Assembly: GCA_039881145.1 (NCBI GenBank)
Contig: JAYKKI010000037.1
Coordinates: forward strand, 14,395,501 to 14,459,500
DNA length: 64,000 nucleotides
Direction of reading: 5' to 3'
Source of the DNA: Druceiella hillmani
Taxonomy: Eukaryota; Arthropoda; Insecta; Lepidoptera; Hepialidae
The position numbers were made by a program, and so were the translations under genes. The notes under the pieces were generated by a model. It saw only the letters and a list, made by a program, of their open reading frames with translations, did not search any database and had not been told where the DNA came from. Numbering within the stretch: the stretch's first letter is position 1; the number at the start of each line of letters is the position of its first letter. Positions 26,930 through 38,886 of this stretch are shown here, piece by piece.

Positions 26930-27700
26930 TCGTTTTCGACTAATTTTAGGGTCCTGAATTCGAATTTCACAAAATTTTTGATATTCAAGATGGCGGCCTG
27001 TATAATTCGGAACAAATCGCCACTATATTAAAGGATTCAAAATGGCGGCCTCCTCATTCGCAACGAAACGCCACTATATTCGTTTTCGCTAATTTAAAAG
27101 TCCTGAATTCGAATTTCATAATGTCTTTGACATTCAGTATGGTGACCTCTGTCATTTTCAACAAATCGCTATTATATTCGTTTTTGACTAATTTTAGGGT
27201 CCTCAATTCAAATTTCAGAAGGTTTTTGACATTCAAGATGGCGACCTCTGTAATTCGCAATAAATCGCCACTATATTAAATAGTTCAAAACGGCGGCCTC
27301 AGTCATTCGCAACGAATCGCCACTATATTCGTTTTCGCTAATTTTACGGTACAGAAATCGAATTTCATAATGTCTTTCACATTCAAAATGGCGGTCTCTA
27401 TCATTCGCAACAAATCGCCACAATATTCGTTTTGGACTAATTTTAGGGTCCTAAATTCGAATTTCACAACTTTTTTGATATTCAAAACTCTCCTCTGACC
27501 TCTGACCTTTGCGACAAATCGCCGCTTTATTAGTTTTCGACTAATTTTAAGGTCATGAATTCGAATTTCACAACGTTTTTGACATTCAAGATGGCACCCT
27601 CAGTCATTTGCAACAAATCGCCACTATTTTGTTTTTGATTAATTTCATGGTCCTGAATTCGAAATTTACAATGTTCTTGAATCCAAGATGGCGAACTTCT
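26930..27700. repeat. Satellite with alternating 99/150-bp spacing (higher-order repeat)
   Basis: Copies of a GAATTCGAATTTCA-like anchor occur at 26956, 27105, 27204, 27354, 27453, 27557 and 27655, giving spacings of 149, 99, 150, 99, 104 and 98. Each unit also has TTCGTTTTCGACTAATTTTA, CATTCAAGATGGCGGCC and CGCAACAAATCGCCACTATA. The longer units contain an extra 50-bp partial copy. The open frames across it are repeat translations, not genes. Confidence 0.9.
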
Positions 27701-28627
27701 ACCGCGATGGACTATAATAATCAATACAATTTGAAGTGTCTCAATCGAGGCCCATTGTGCCGAGCGGGTACGTGTAACGTACATAAGCATAGTGACACAG
27801 CATCGCCGGGATCGGCCGCGCCTAGGTGTGCGTGCGAAACGAACGATATTTCCTGATGTATACGCTGCCCTCAAGACTATTCTCATATTAAAAGTATTTA
27901 CTACGTCTTACTACTCTCATATTAAAAGTATTATGTGCTTTCAGTCGACATTACTTGTACCTAAGATTAAGGTTTATGCATATACTTTCAAACTACACTT
28001 TAAATTTTCTAGTTAAAAATTCTTAAAAATGCAGTTCTCTCTTTCCATATTCGGTAAATATTGGAAAAGCCAAAAACGAGACGAAATATTTTTTTTGTTT
28101 TGTAGTCTGTGAATTATCTTGAAAATATAACGCAAATATTTCTTTCCTGTGTTTTATATTATTAATCTTCAGGACACATATATCCAAGCATTTTGAATTC
28201 CAAATACACCAAGAGTAGCCTAAAACTTAAATATCTACGGACCAATATTTAAAAATTCCAATATTGGTATGTAGGTATCTTTTATATCAATTACGCCTGG
28301 TTTGCAATCTATTTACAAACTGTATTTATATTTTAACTATATCAATATATTGCCCGATATATCTTTCTATGTGAATATGCATTTCCAAAAATGACACATT
28401 TTAGATAAATTTTAGAAAAACATATGGTAACTATATTTTCTATATAATTTTGATTTTACCTGTTTCGGAGATGAGGGAGATATATTCAGCAATAACTTTA
28501 GAATAATTTTACTTAACATTCTGAAAAAATATTATTTCGGAATCGTTTGTTTAAGCGATACATAACATGTTGGGATCGCAAGGTCATCGGAATAATTGGC
28601 ACATATAAACAACTTTATTGTATCCGT

Positions 28628-28705
28628 ATGAACATGTGTCTTTATCAACGCCAAGCAAGTACAATACAGTTGCTGTTGTTGTTACGGTTGTTACTCCCTT
28701 CATAC
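28628..28705 (+). other. Candidate signal-peptide first exon
   Basis: The ATG-initiated 26-codon frame MNMCLYQRQASTIQLLLLLR then LLLPSY ends exactly at the donor TAC|GTAAGT, phase 0. A Leu-rich core followed by an intron is typical of first exons of secreted or membrane proteins in insects. No downstream partner exon was identified. Confidence 0.22.
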
Positions 28706-29691
28706 GTAAGTGAGCCTTTACGCGATATATATTCCTCGCAGACTATTAATACGCAATGTTCCGTATTTATACATCATGCAAGAATCCGACAAAATAAATA
28801 GCTTTTGAACGATTTGTTTTCTTCTTACTGTGTTATTCACCGCGGTATTTACCCTCAAATGCATTAATATATTTCGTGTTGGAATAGTAATTCCTTGCTA
28901 GGCTTTATGTTGTTTATTTGCTAACAGCATAAATCATTGAATAATTCGTGATTTAGAGGGAATGGGAAATATGTTACTGAAGAAGAAATATTTCATAAAA
29001 TGGCAAACAATTTATTTAACTTAATAACTAAACGCATTATATACTGATGGTTTCAAAAATATTTAATCTAGAAATGAGGCTTATTTTTTAATGAAAATTA
29101 ACTATTTTCTATGACAAATAACGTGGCTAATTTAAGGAATTTAATGTAAGGTAAAATGTTCTACTTAAAGTTATTTATTATTAAATAAGAAATTACTGAA
29201 AATAAAAAAATCCCATTTCTATGCTCTTTCTCCAAAAATGTGTTAATTACCAAACGAGTATAGTATCGTTTTCATGTATTGACGTAAACCTTATTTTTAC
29301 CACACGTCTCTTTCATTTGTATTTCATAATCCTAGCGAGTGATGTTAAAAATCAAACTAATACTTTTATGCCCGTTTAATTCCATCAATTAACTGCAGTT
29401 ACTTGTAAATATAAGAGGTGGGGAAAATAAAATTATTTTATCTTACTTCCGATACAACTGGAACTCTCTTCACAGATCGGTAACTAAGAAGGTCATTAAC
29501 TTTTATTACCACACGTAAGGAGTGGCAGACGATAAGGGTAGATAATAGGGTTTTTCGCAAACAACGCATTTCTAACTCGATCAAATACTCGTAATTTCTA
29601 AAAACACTTCTATATTCTTCACCAACCAATAGTCATAAAACCAATATCATTATTTATTCATTGCTATTTAAAAATCGAATTAATTACTCTA

Positions 29692-29900
29692 TAATGTCGT
29701 CAGCGTGGTGTGTTGGGTAGATCACAAGGCATCCTCTCCGTGATGACTCGACGCACCACGGAGACCCGGGTTCGATTCCCGGCCGTTCGTCGAGCTGGGC
29801 TGGACGGAAGTAATGGTTGGCTGTAAGAGATTGCTCTCGTAACAATAAGTCCGCCATATGTATCAATTAGATACGTTAAAGAAGATAAATAAATAAATAT
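29692..29900 (+). mobile_element. tRNA-derived SINE, copy 1
   Basis: The element has a tRNA-like head with a clear B box (GGTTCGATTCC at 29769), a unique body ending CTGTAAGAGATTGCTCTCGT, then CCATATGTATCAATT and a tail of AAATA repeats. A copy of the same design lies at 49858. The head does not fold as a complete tRNA, and the tail and second copy identify it as a SINE. A short flanking match (ATGTCG/ATGTTCG) may be the target-site duplication. Confidence 0.85.
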
Positions 29901-29947
29901 GTTCGTAACTTTTCAATTGAATACTGTGTCTGATTATAGCTTGCTTT

Positions 29948-30140
29948 TTTTTAACCGACTTCAAAAAAAGGAGAAGGTGGTCAATTCATCAGAATCTTTT
30001 TTTTTATGTATGTTCAGCGATAATTCTTCACTAATTAAACCGATTTCGATGATTCTTTTTTATTTGAAAGACGATACTATAGGGGTAGTCCCATATGAAT
30101 ATGGGGATGATCTGATGATGAGGTCCGGAAATAAACGATG
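29948..30140 (+). repeat. Dispersed-repeat head resembling a common lepidopteran element
   Basis: It begins AACCGACTTCAAAAAAAGGA, runs through a poly-T tract, a TTATGTATGT-like stretch and ACCGATTTCGATGATTC, and leads into the 130-bp tandem array. From memory, elements opening with this motif are very common in moth and butterfly genomes. Their class is not settled by this copy. Confidence 0.55.
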
Positions 30141-30790
30141 GAACTCCTTAACGAATGGCAGTAAATCAACTACGGTTAAAAATATTTGCTGCTGGTAGCT
30201 GTTACTTTGCAAAATACTTATACCATTTACTAAGTCCATTGTTCATCTCCAGAACTCATAATTAGACCCTAATTATGAGTTCTGGAGATGAACAATGGAA
30301 CTCCTTAATGGATGTTAGTAAATCAACTGCGATTAAATATATTTGCTACTAGTAGTCGTTACTTTGGACAATAACTACGTTGTCGACCAGGTCAGGATCT
30401 GATTATGAGTTCTACAGACGTAAAATTGAATTCCTTAACGGATGGTAGTAAATTAAACGTGATTCAATATATTTGCTAATGATAGTTGTTACTTTGTAAA
30501 ATGATTACACCATCGACCATATCAGAGACTGATGATACGTTCTGGAGATGAACAATAGAATTCCTTATCGGACGGTAGTAAATCAACTGTGATTCAAGAT
30601 ATTTGCTACTGGTAGTTTTTAATTTGTAAAATAACTGCACCATTGACCAGGTCTAGGTCTGATGATGAATTATGCAACTCTTTCACGGATGGTAGTGATT
30701 CAATATATTTGTTACTAGTTAGTTGTTACTTTAGTTATAACTTTTCAAAATCTGATATTGAACTTCAGATATGGAGGACGGAACTCTTCA
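30141..30790. repeat. Tandem array, period about 130 bp
   Basis: Units recur at GAACTCCTTAACG-like anchors at 30141, 30298, 30428, 30558, 30674 and 30781. Each has GGATGGTAGTAAATCAAC, TGATTCAATATATTTGCTA and TAGTTGTTACTTTG. The last units are shorter and decayed. The first spacing is 157 bp because a palindrome is inserted. Confidence 0.85.
30235..30299. repeat. Perfect palindrome, 31-bp arms, 3-nt loop
   Basis: The left arm starts TCCATTGTTCATCTCCAGAA and is followed after ACC by its exact reverse complement. The right arm is part of the tandem unit that continues downstream, so the left arm is an inverted copy of it. Confidence 0.95.
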
Positions 30791-32429
30791 ATGGCTAATA
30801 GCTAACCACTGGTGGCTACTACCATCGCTTCGTTTCTGTATTTTATTGATAACCAACTTTAGACGTAGAGGAAATCATCGCTATATTGAATTTTTCCTGT
30901 GACTTTTAATAATTGTACACACTTCTAAGAAAGAAAATAATTAAGGTTAGGTATATTGCGATGATTAATATTATTAATCAGTAAAAGTTAAAAAATAAAA
31001 TATCTTTTAAAAACCCGACTCCATCAAAGTAGGTACTAAAAAGTAAAAAATAATTAACTTAAATATATACTTACTTATTCGCAATAAACAACTAAGTTAC
31101 TTAATTTTGGAGTCGTTGCCAGCACCGCCGTTCAACTTAACAAAGGTAAAATCGGAAGGCGGTTTTTTAAAATAAATTTTATCCCTTTAAAAATCTACTT
31201 TAAACAAATGCTACAAATGTCGCTACCATCAACAGCTTATGAAGCGTTTTACTAAATCTAGAGATGTAACGTATTTTTCAAAAAGACATAAAAGAGGTTG
31301 TTTTCACTTAATATTATAATTTTATTTAACAGTCAGTAACTTATCAGTTATAAAGTATCAAACCAAAACTTACCTAAATCTAATTCATTATTACAGCAAT
31401 CAATTAATTTGTATCATTAAGCAACAAAACTTGTTCATTTTCAACTTCTAATTTACCTTTAAGCGAATTAAATCCTAATGGGATTTGAAAAGAAAAACTT
31501 TGAAAAAGTCAAAACGAAAAGTCGAAACGAATCTAAAACTGTACACACAAACTTCGTAAGTTCCGCGGGTAGCGGTTCTATTGCGATAACTATTAAATCT
31601 GTAATCCACACGGGAACTACTTGCTTAAACATTTTTATGGCACATTGAATCAGTCCCAGGATTTATTTGTGAAATAAGCAATCTTTGAAGATTATTTTTC
31701 TTCACATTAATTTTCTTTACATTTTATTTTCATCTTAAACTGTCATAGAATATGAAATTGGTTAGATTATTATAAGTTATAACACAATGTTAAGTTTTCA
31801 ATCGACTAAATTTGCCTATACAGATCTTTGCCATGCTCGCTTACATAGTTATTCATATACGAAACTAAGCACAATAAAATATGTTACTTGACAGTATCTC
31901 TTCTTATTTTTGTTTAACGTAAACTATTTTTGCCTATATTCAATCTACAGTAAAATTCGTTTTCAAATTTGAAGTATTACGAATATTTCCAAAAAATTGT
32001 CTGGTTACAATTAGTCCACGGTCCATAAACTTAAGTTTCGAAGCCGATGTTGAAGTATTTTTCGTCATCATTATTTATAGTATGAGAAACGTAAAAATAT
32101 TAATTAAATTATCCGATGAATGATAATTTTATTAATTACTTTTATGACGTATCTACCGGTGACATGAACAAAATAATAAGGATTTTTTACTACATTATGG
32201 TATAATACGAGAATTTTTTATGCGTTATCCTACAAGTAGTTTGGTTAATTTTATGGAATTACAAATTTAAAAAATATGTTTGTATTTGGTTAACTGAGTG
32301 GAAAACTTGACTCTAATGTCTATAACAATGTTTTAAAAATTGTACCGACGATATGATTTTTTACAAAATTTAATTTTCAGGTAAGCGAAGAACTCGTGAA
32401 AGTTTGAGACTGGCGCTTGTTCACAATTT

Positions 32430-32472
32430 TTTATTAGCTTTCCTTGGTTATTTACCAAGGAGAGCTAATAAA
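32430..32472. repeat. Hairpin, 18-bp arms (1 mismatch), 7-nt loop
   Basis: TTTATTAGCTTTCCTTGG, TTATTTA, CCAAGGAGAGCTAATAAA. It lies inside a slightly GC-richer stretch (32380-32664) where open frames exist on both strands but no protein family is recognised. Confidence 0.75.
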
Positions 32473-33777
32473 GGATATGTATCTTGGCCTCAATCTAGTA
32501 ATAGCTTCAGTTACCTTTTTTCCAATAATGCATATTGTAGAGTTACGGCCAGAGAAATCACCAAGAATTATATAAAAGCTGCAATTAGCGTAAAATCTAA
32601 GAGCAATGAGCAACGGCAACGTTGGTGTACCACCAACATTGACTTCTGCAATAATTTTTTTTAAGGTTATCAATAAACTTTCGAGGAATAGAAATCAATA
32701 AATATTATATTTTGATACTTGATACTTTATACATAAAGGCAAACGCGACTACTAACCTTTCTGTATTGTGTTTAATTTTATCTTCAGTTAATACAAGCCG
32801 GTATCGAACGGTGGGTTTTTGTAATTTACTGTCGCATAATGAAGATAAAGACGATTGAAATTTATATTCATTTTAATAATGTAATAAATTTGGCAGAAGT
32901 TGAGTGGACGTATTAGCACAAAACTAATAAGTCCACTAAACTTTAGTCACGTGGATTAAAGTCAGCTTATATAAACCGACTCTGGGGTATTACTGAATAA
33001 AGTTTCATATAAGTATTTTATAGTTAATTTATTAAAAAAAATTGTTGATCTAAGCATGTACAATCTTTTATTATAGAATTTTGCAGTAAATTTAAATACA
33101 TTATAAGAAAAATGTTGATAAGTAAACGCTCAGAGGAATCAAACAGCTTAGTAACTATATGGAAATTACTATATGGTAAGAATTTTTTTTGTTTCAAAAT
33201 GATACTGCAATATTTATGAATAACCAACATTAAACGTTAAGAATTTGATTTATTGTTGAATTTAATAAGCAAGATTTTTTAAATATAGTTGCTTGCTTAT
33301 TATTTTTAGCGCAAATTATACAATTTTCACGTCAATAAATTTTAGCTGGCAATTATTTCTTCCATTTGCTCTTTGATCGAAAGTTTTTATAAAGCGACTA
33401 AGAACGAAAGTTTGACTATTTAATGTGCCTGTTGCGAAACTGGCCAAGTGCATGTCCGGACATGTATATAGTAGAGTTTCATAGTAGTCTGCACCTTAAA
33501 ATTGATAATCAAGTTAATTAATATATTTCCTTTTGTAAGTTTTAACCAAATGGTACATACATTTTTTTGTTTTTTTATGTTTAATATAAAAGTGATTTTG
33601 ATGATAATTGGGTATACTACATTAATAACAGAGGTTAAAAAAATCGAACCAACATGGGACGCCTGGCAGATCAATGCAATACACCGACTAAGGCTTTAAA
33701 TTTAGTAAATAAGAAACAAGATTGGCACACTCACACACAAGTAGCGTGTGTGTAGTATAGTAGAAAGGGAAACGTTA

Positions 33778-33855
33778 ACTCGGAAAAAGCCGATAAGACG
33801 CGAAGTTGACCGAATTAAGTCGGAAAGAGCCGACAAGACACAAAGTTGGCTAGAT
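33778..33855. repeat. Direct repeat, two 40-bp units
   Basis: TCGGAAAAAGCCGATAAGAC and TCGGAAAGAGCCGACAAGAC start 40 bp apart and continue with GCGAAGTTGAC and ACAAAGTTGGC. Confidence 0.75.
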
Positions 33856-35355
33856 GCCTGATGGTGGTAGATATGATATACCATTAGAATGTTTTGACTC
33901 CTACCTTAACATACTATTAGATGTTTCTAATAAAAACGAATGAAAATTGTTTTCATATGTGTGGTTTACCGCAGACAAAAAATAATGTCAAAATTTGAAT
34001 CTTCTTCTTCGGTAAATCTTGTAATGATTTTTAAAAGCTTTTTTCCATATTATTAGGTCTTTATAATTCTAAGAAAATATCCTAACTCGTTGTTCTAAGA
34101 AAAATATAAAAAATTACCTTTAAAATAAAACTTAAGTAAAGGGACGTTTATACGATGACAGTTCGTGAGACAGTTACCGTCGTGATAGCTCTCGTGACAG
34201 TGTTTTGTCATAATGATGTAGCGGTTCGCCTGTGTATACATGGCGATAATTAGTGGCAGTGATGCTGCCACGATGGAAACTGTGGCAGGAATCTTGTAAA
34301 CGCCATTAAAATTACAAGCGGGCAAGTGATGTATAGCGTTCGCGCGGCTACAGTTTGTGTTTTACGAGTCCAATAATAAAAAAAATTATAGGCTATACTA
34401 TACAATATATACAATAGATACTAGAACAAAAAATTATAAAAACAAAGGTGTTTTTAACAATTCCGTGAGTGATTTATTATGGGTACTACAGACAATTTAT
34501 AATTTTTCTTTCAAACGGAAAATTATTTGACAATCATATGTTTAAAGTTACAAAAATTCATCATTGATAATTCCGGATGGATTAAATAATTTCCATAAAA
34601 TAAATCAAATCACCTTAATGAAAATTAAAACCTTTACCTGATTGTGATATTTGAAAGCTGAAACAGTGTTGTAATTTTAAAACAAGTAAGTTACAAATAA
34701 TGATGAAATCCCCATGAAGACCCGAGAAAAACGATAAGTAAAATGTAACATATGCACTTTAGAACCAGGAACATTTCGACATTTTTTTTGAAATCATATG
34801 TAAGTATATACATTAAAAACTATATATCTGGAAAAAAATTCTGCAGCTGTTAATTATTTACTACTAAAAACCATTTTCAAAAAAAATACTCACCAGAAAT
34901 ATGTCGAAATGTGTATGTTACATGGTTATTACTCACTATATTCTCAATGAATTTGTCTAATATGACTAATTCATATTGCATATTTGACACACACACACAA
35001 AAGAATAAAAAAAATAATAAAATTAAATAATTTAAAATAAACTTTTAAAATTACGTCAAAAAATTAAATTTTTAAGTTGTAAACGTCAAATAAGAAAACC
35101 AATCATACCAACTTAATATGTTTCACTATCTTTAAATCTTTAATTTATGGTTCTTTTTCTTTTTTTAATTTATGACTATTCACTTTTGTATTTGCCATTA
35201 TTATTAAAACATAATTATGGTAATTAATTTTTAATATATAAACCTATAATGTACTATGTACAAAAGAAAGGATACAAATGATTTATGCAACTAAAATAAT
35301 TTCCGACCGTGGCTAATATATTAAAAAAAATGTTTAAAAAATAACTTCCCAACAT

Positions 35356-35530
35356 TTACTGCCATTTACTTCAATCAAATTATTATATCCATATTTTATT
35401 ATGTTCGATAAATTGATCATTAAGCTGTCGAAATAAGATGTAGGAACTACAGACAAGTGCAGCGAAAAATGACGATTCAGATGTGTTGATTCAAAACAAA
35501 CATATCCAGGAATAATAATTAAAGTAAAAC
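35356..35530 (+). repeat. Dispersed repeat family 1, copy 1
   Basis: About 175 bp, matched by 37859-38030 at roughly 85% identity. Shared landmarks are CATTTACTTCAATCAAAT, GTCGAAATAAGATGTAGGAA, and the end CATATCCAGGAATAATAATT followed by AAAGTAAAAC. Confidence 0.85.
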
Positions 35531-35619
35531 TATTGACAATATTTATTGTTGATTATTTAAATTAAGCCCAGTAGTGGGCTGGGCTTAATTTAAATAATCA
35601 ACAATAAATATTGTCAATA
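35531..35619. repeat. Perfect palindrome, 39-bp arms, 11-nt loop
   Basis: The left arm 35531-35569 starts TATTGACAATATTTATTGTT; the right arm 35581-35619 is its exact reverse complement. The loop is AGTAGTGGGCT. It begins at the base where the dispersed repeat 35356-35530 ends. Confidence 0.95.
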
Positions 35620-36559
35620 ATAAACTTTTTATTAGTAAAAGAATGACAAAAATGAAAAAAAAACAGTATGTGAATTTAAAATATATTTAAAATTTTGGCA
35701 ACTACAAAGTGAAATGAATGCCATAAAATATCCAAAAAAGATATATGCCATAATACAAATAGACTTTTTTGTTTCCGGAATGTTGGCACAATTTTAGTAA
35801 AATGTAGTAAAAATTTTCAAATTTGATAATTATTTTTTGTTATAAATACTTAATAATTCATAACAAATTATGCTTTTAATTGTGTAGCAAGTGGTTAGTG
35901 ATAAAAGAGTAAGTGAAATAACTGGAAAAAAATGATTAAAATTTGTTCCATCATAAACAAAATCGTCAACTACAAAATTTTTTAAATTCTTTTTTTTTAT
36001 GAGAAATAATTATCAGCTGCAGAAATTAATATTTGTCCATCTGTCTGTTACATCAATAACTCAAAAACTTCTTAACCTATAAACTTAAAACTGGAAATGT
36101 AAGTATACAATTATTATAGGTTTGCGTAATTTAGTGATTAAATATAGCCAACTTACACACTTTTTGACAAAGCCTATATATTAAAGACACACGTGCTTAC
36201 ACATACTTGTGTTTTTAATTATTGAGAACAATGTTCACTGTGTTGTAGTTTATTAAAATAATTGTCCAGTTTAATAAGTATAAGAAGTGCAAAAAGGATT
36301 TCGCAGACTAAAGAAAAGAACAGTATCTTAGTGGGAAATTTGTGTGCGTGAAGAGCGTTAATATAACTAGTTTTGAAAACCACTGATTTTCGTCAGAAAA
36401 TAGAATTGACAAATTTTCTAAATAGTTGTATAATATATATATATATATATATAATAATAAAATTATAACACAGTTAATTCTGTACAGGGTAGATATTTTA
36501 AAAATAATTATTCTTTCAGCGTATAGAATGACAATAAAAGCTAGAAAAAATTTTTTTAC

Positions 36560-36741
36560 AATTTTTGTCGATCTGTCTGTTTAATTGTGCATCAATCACG
36601 CAAAATCCAGTGGACAAATTTTGAAGAAATTTGGTGTGGTAATAGTTAATATGATAAGAGAGCAACATATGAGAGAGAGAAAAGATCGAATAATTTTCCT
36701 CATTCCGAATTTCACGGGAACGAAGTCGTAGGCGCAGCTAG
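36560..36741 (-). repeat. Dispersed repeat family 3, copy 2
   Basis: On the minus strand it starts CTAGCTGCGCCTACGAC and contains GAAATTCGGAAT, CAAAATTTGTCCACTGGATT then TTGCGTGATTGA, ending with a CAGACAGATCGAC tail. It matches the 19814 copy landmark by landmark. Confidence 0.65.
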
Positions 36742-37858
36742 GTTGAAATATTTGCAAACAACTCCACATAGACTATGTTTCTCTCTAAAACCAATTTAAA
36801 TTTATTGTGTCAAATATGTCATTAATTTTTAAAGCAGGGAAGAGCAATAAGAAACTGATTTTTTTAAAGGTAAATAAAACAGGAAAGTATAAAGTAAGTG
36901 AAGATAATTTAATAATATTCGGTTTAACCTTTGAATTTTATTGTAACAGAGGTGTTGAAAATTTGCGTATTCTATACATAAGTAATATAAAACACACTAA
37001 ACTAGTAAACAAATATTTTAAATTAAAATAATATTAAATACGTGAACAGAGTAAATGATTATCGAAAACGTACCATGGATATGTATACCTGTATGTAGAC
37101 GGAGAGTATTATAACATTATAATTTTTTTAAGACAAATTTTATTTTTTTTACATCTTAACCTTTTTTGATCGCTGATGAAGTATAATTCGGTTTTTGTAT
37201 AATCGTCTTACGGACACCGACAACTATAAGTACGCAACTTTCCGATACAGGGAATAAATTAAAACTGATTGGCACATAATGAAGTTGGGATAATTTAGCC
37301 ACTTTAATTTTGATCCAGTCCTGATATCTATATAGTATAGTGCCTTTGTATCTACCTGTTATAATTGCCTTTTGTTATATAAATATAACTGTTTTCGTTA
37401 CTTTATATAAATTCCAAACTATTTAAGCATTGTTACGTCAATAGACATGACGTCATTTCTTTTTTAATTTAGTTAAAAAATAATAAAATAAGATAACGCC
37501 ACATCAACATTACATCTACGGTCCCATATAGTCAGTCATGTGACCGAGGAAGTTTCGTTTAATTGCAATAGATGGCGCATATGAATTGGTGTTGTCATTC
37601 TCGGTTTTTGTTCATTTAGCGGCATCTTGATATTTAGATCAATGAATAAAATTAATATTTCGTTCAAAATCAAAACATCTCTTAACGATATAATAACATA
37701 TTTATTATCAGTTTAAGAAATGACCTACATGTAGTTCACACGAACTGTTAATTCACTTGCTTAATTCGATTGTTTTTATAACGGTGGATAGTGAGTGTCG
37801 AATACTGTGGGATTTAAAATTCTTGACCAACTTTTCATAATTATCCTTAAGTATTGAA

Positions 37859-38030
37859 TTACTGTCATTTACTTCAATCAAATGATTATCTCCCTATTTT
37901 ATTATGTCCGATAAATTGATCACTAAGTTGTCGAAATAAGATGTAGGAACTATGGACACGTGGAGCGAATAACGATTCAGGTATGTTGTTTCAAAAAAAA
38001 CATATCCAGGAATAATAATTAAAGTAAAAC
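37859..38030 (+). repeat. Dispersed repeat family 1, copy 2
   Basis: Same orientation as 35356-35530 and ending at the same AAAGTAAAAC, after which the two copies diverge completely. Confidence 0.85.
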
Positions 38031-38791
38031 TAATATGTGAAGGTAAAATTATATTATTTAACAATAATAAACACTTAATTAATCTATCCCTGTGATGACT
38101 CGCATTGCACTCGAAGTTAAAGTAGTTATTAACCTCTTCATATTTCATTTCTAATATCTTATATGCCTTTCGTGTCCCAAATAACGTAGAGTAAATTCAT
38201 TTCAATAAACGTCGAAACCTTGAGAGCAAGTTATGAATACCGGTATTAAGCGCATAAGAAATCGATTCGCAGGCAGTTTATCAGCAAGGAGATCACTTTG
38301 AAACTATCCACGCGCTTGAAGAAAAAAGTAAAATGAATCCCATTGTAACTGCGCATATATTTTTAAGATGGTGATATTTATTGAAAGTTCTTATATTATT
38401 TAATGGTATGCGTACATTGGTTATGGATTGAAGATACAAAATGGGTGTAAAAATGTATTCAAAATTAATTTCTTCTTCATTTCTGTTATCGTAGTTTCAA
38501 TCGACTCCAACAAAGATCACTAATCTTCTAGTGGTCAACTTTACTTAGCAGTAAAATATTTGTAAGTCTGCTTAGAAATATATAGGAGAAATGTTTTCTA
38601 CTATTACAGAGAACGGATCAGATGTACTTTATAAAGGTTAAATCAATTAGTATTACCAGAAAAACTTGATATATTCCATTATAAGTTAAGCGTGTCATCA
38701 TAAAGTGACACTGGTGTGCATACAGTTCGAATACTATCTGGGCTAGGCATAATACACCGAACTATATAATACATGTGATCGAAATATGTGT

Positions 38792-38886
38792 TAATATTGA
38801 ATATATTTGGCGTTAATGTTGTAGAAATCCATCATTCACAATTAAATGAAACTACGTGACGTAGTATTATTTCTACTTTCTTGAAG
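38792..38886 (+). repeat. Dispersed repeat family 2, copy 2
   Basis: Same orientation and landmarks as 18082-18175, about 85% identical by eye. Confidence 0.8.

Larger units (their letters stand above)
30791..35355. other. AT-rich DNA, no gene recognised
   Basis: GC-richer patches at 32380-32664, 33640-33870 and 34140-34370 have no recognisable protein. The 34140-34370 patch (GATGACAGTTCGTGAGACAG and similar) looks like an unclassified repeat. Confidence 0.45.

Noticed and set aside
27054..27886. Several minus-strand ORFs with repeated NVK...KFEFRTLKL
   Set aside because: They are translations of the tandem satellite, and their repeat structure is fully explained by the DNA monomers.
29760..29790. 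Possible tRNA gene around GGTTCGATTCC
   Set aside because: No complete cloverleaf, a SINE-type body and tail follow, and a second copy exists at 49858.
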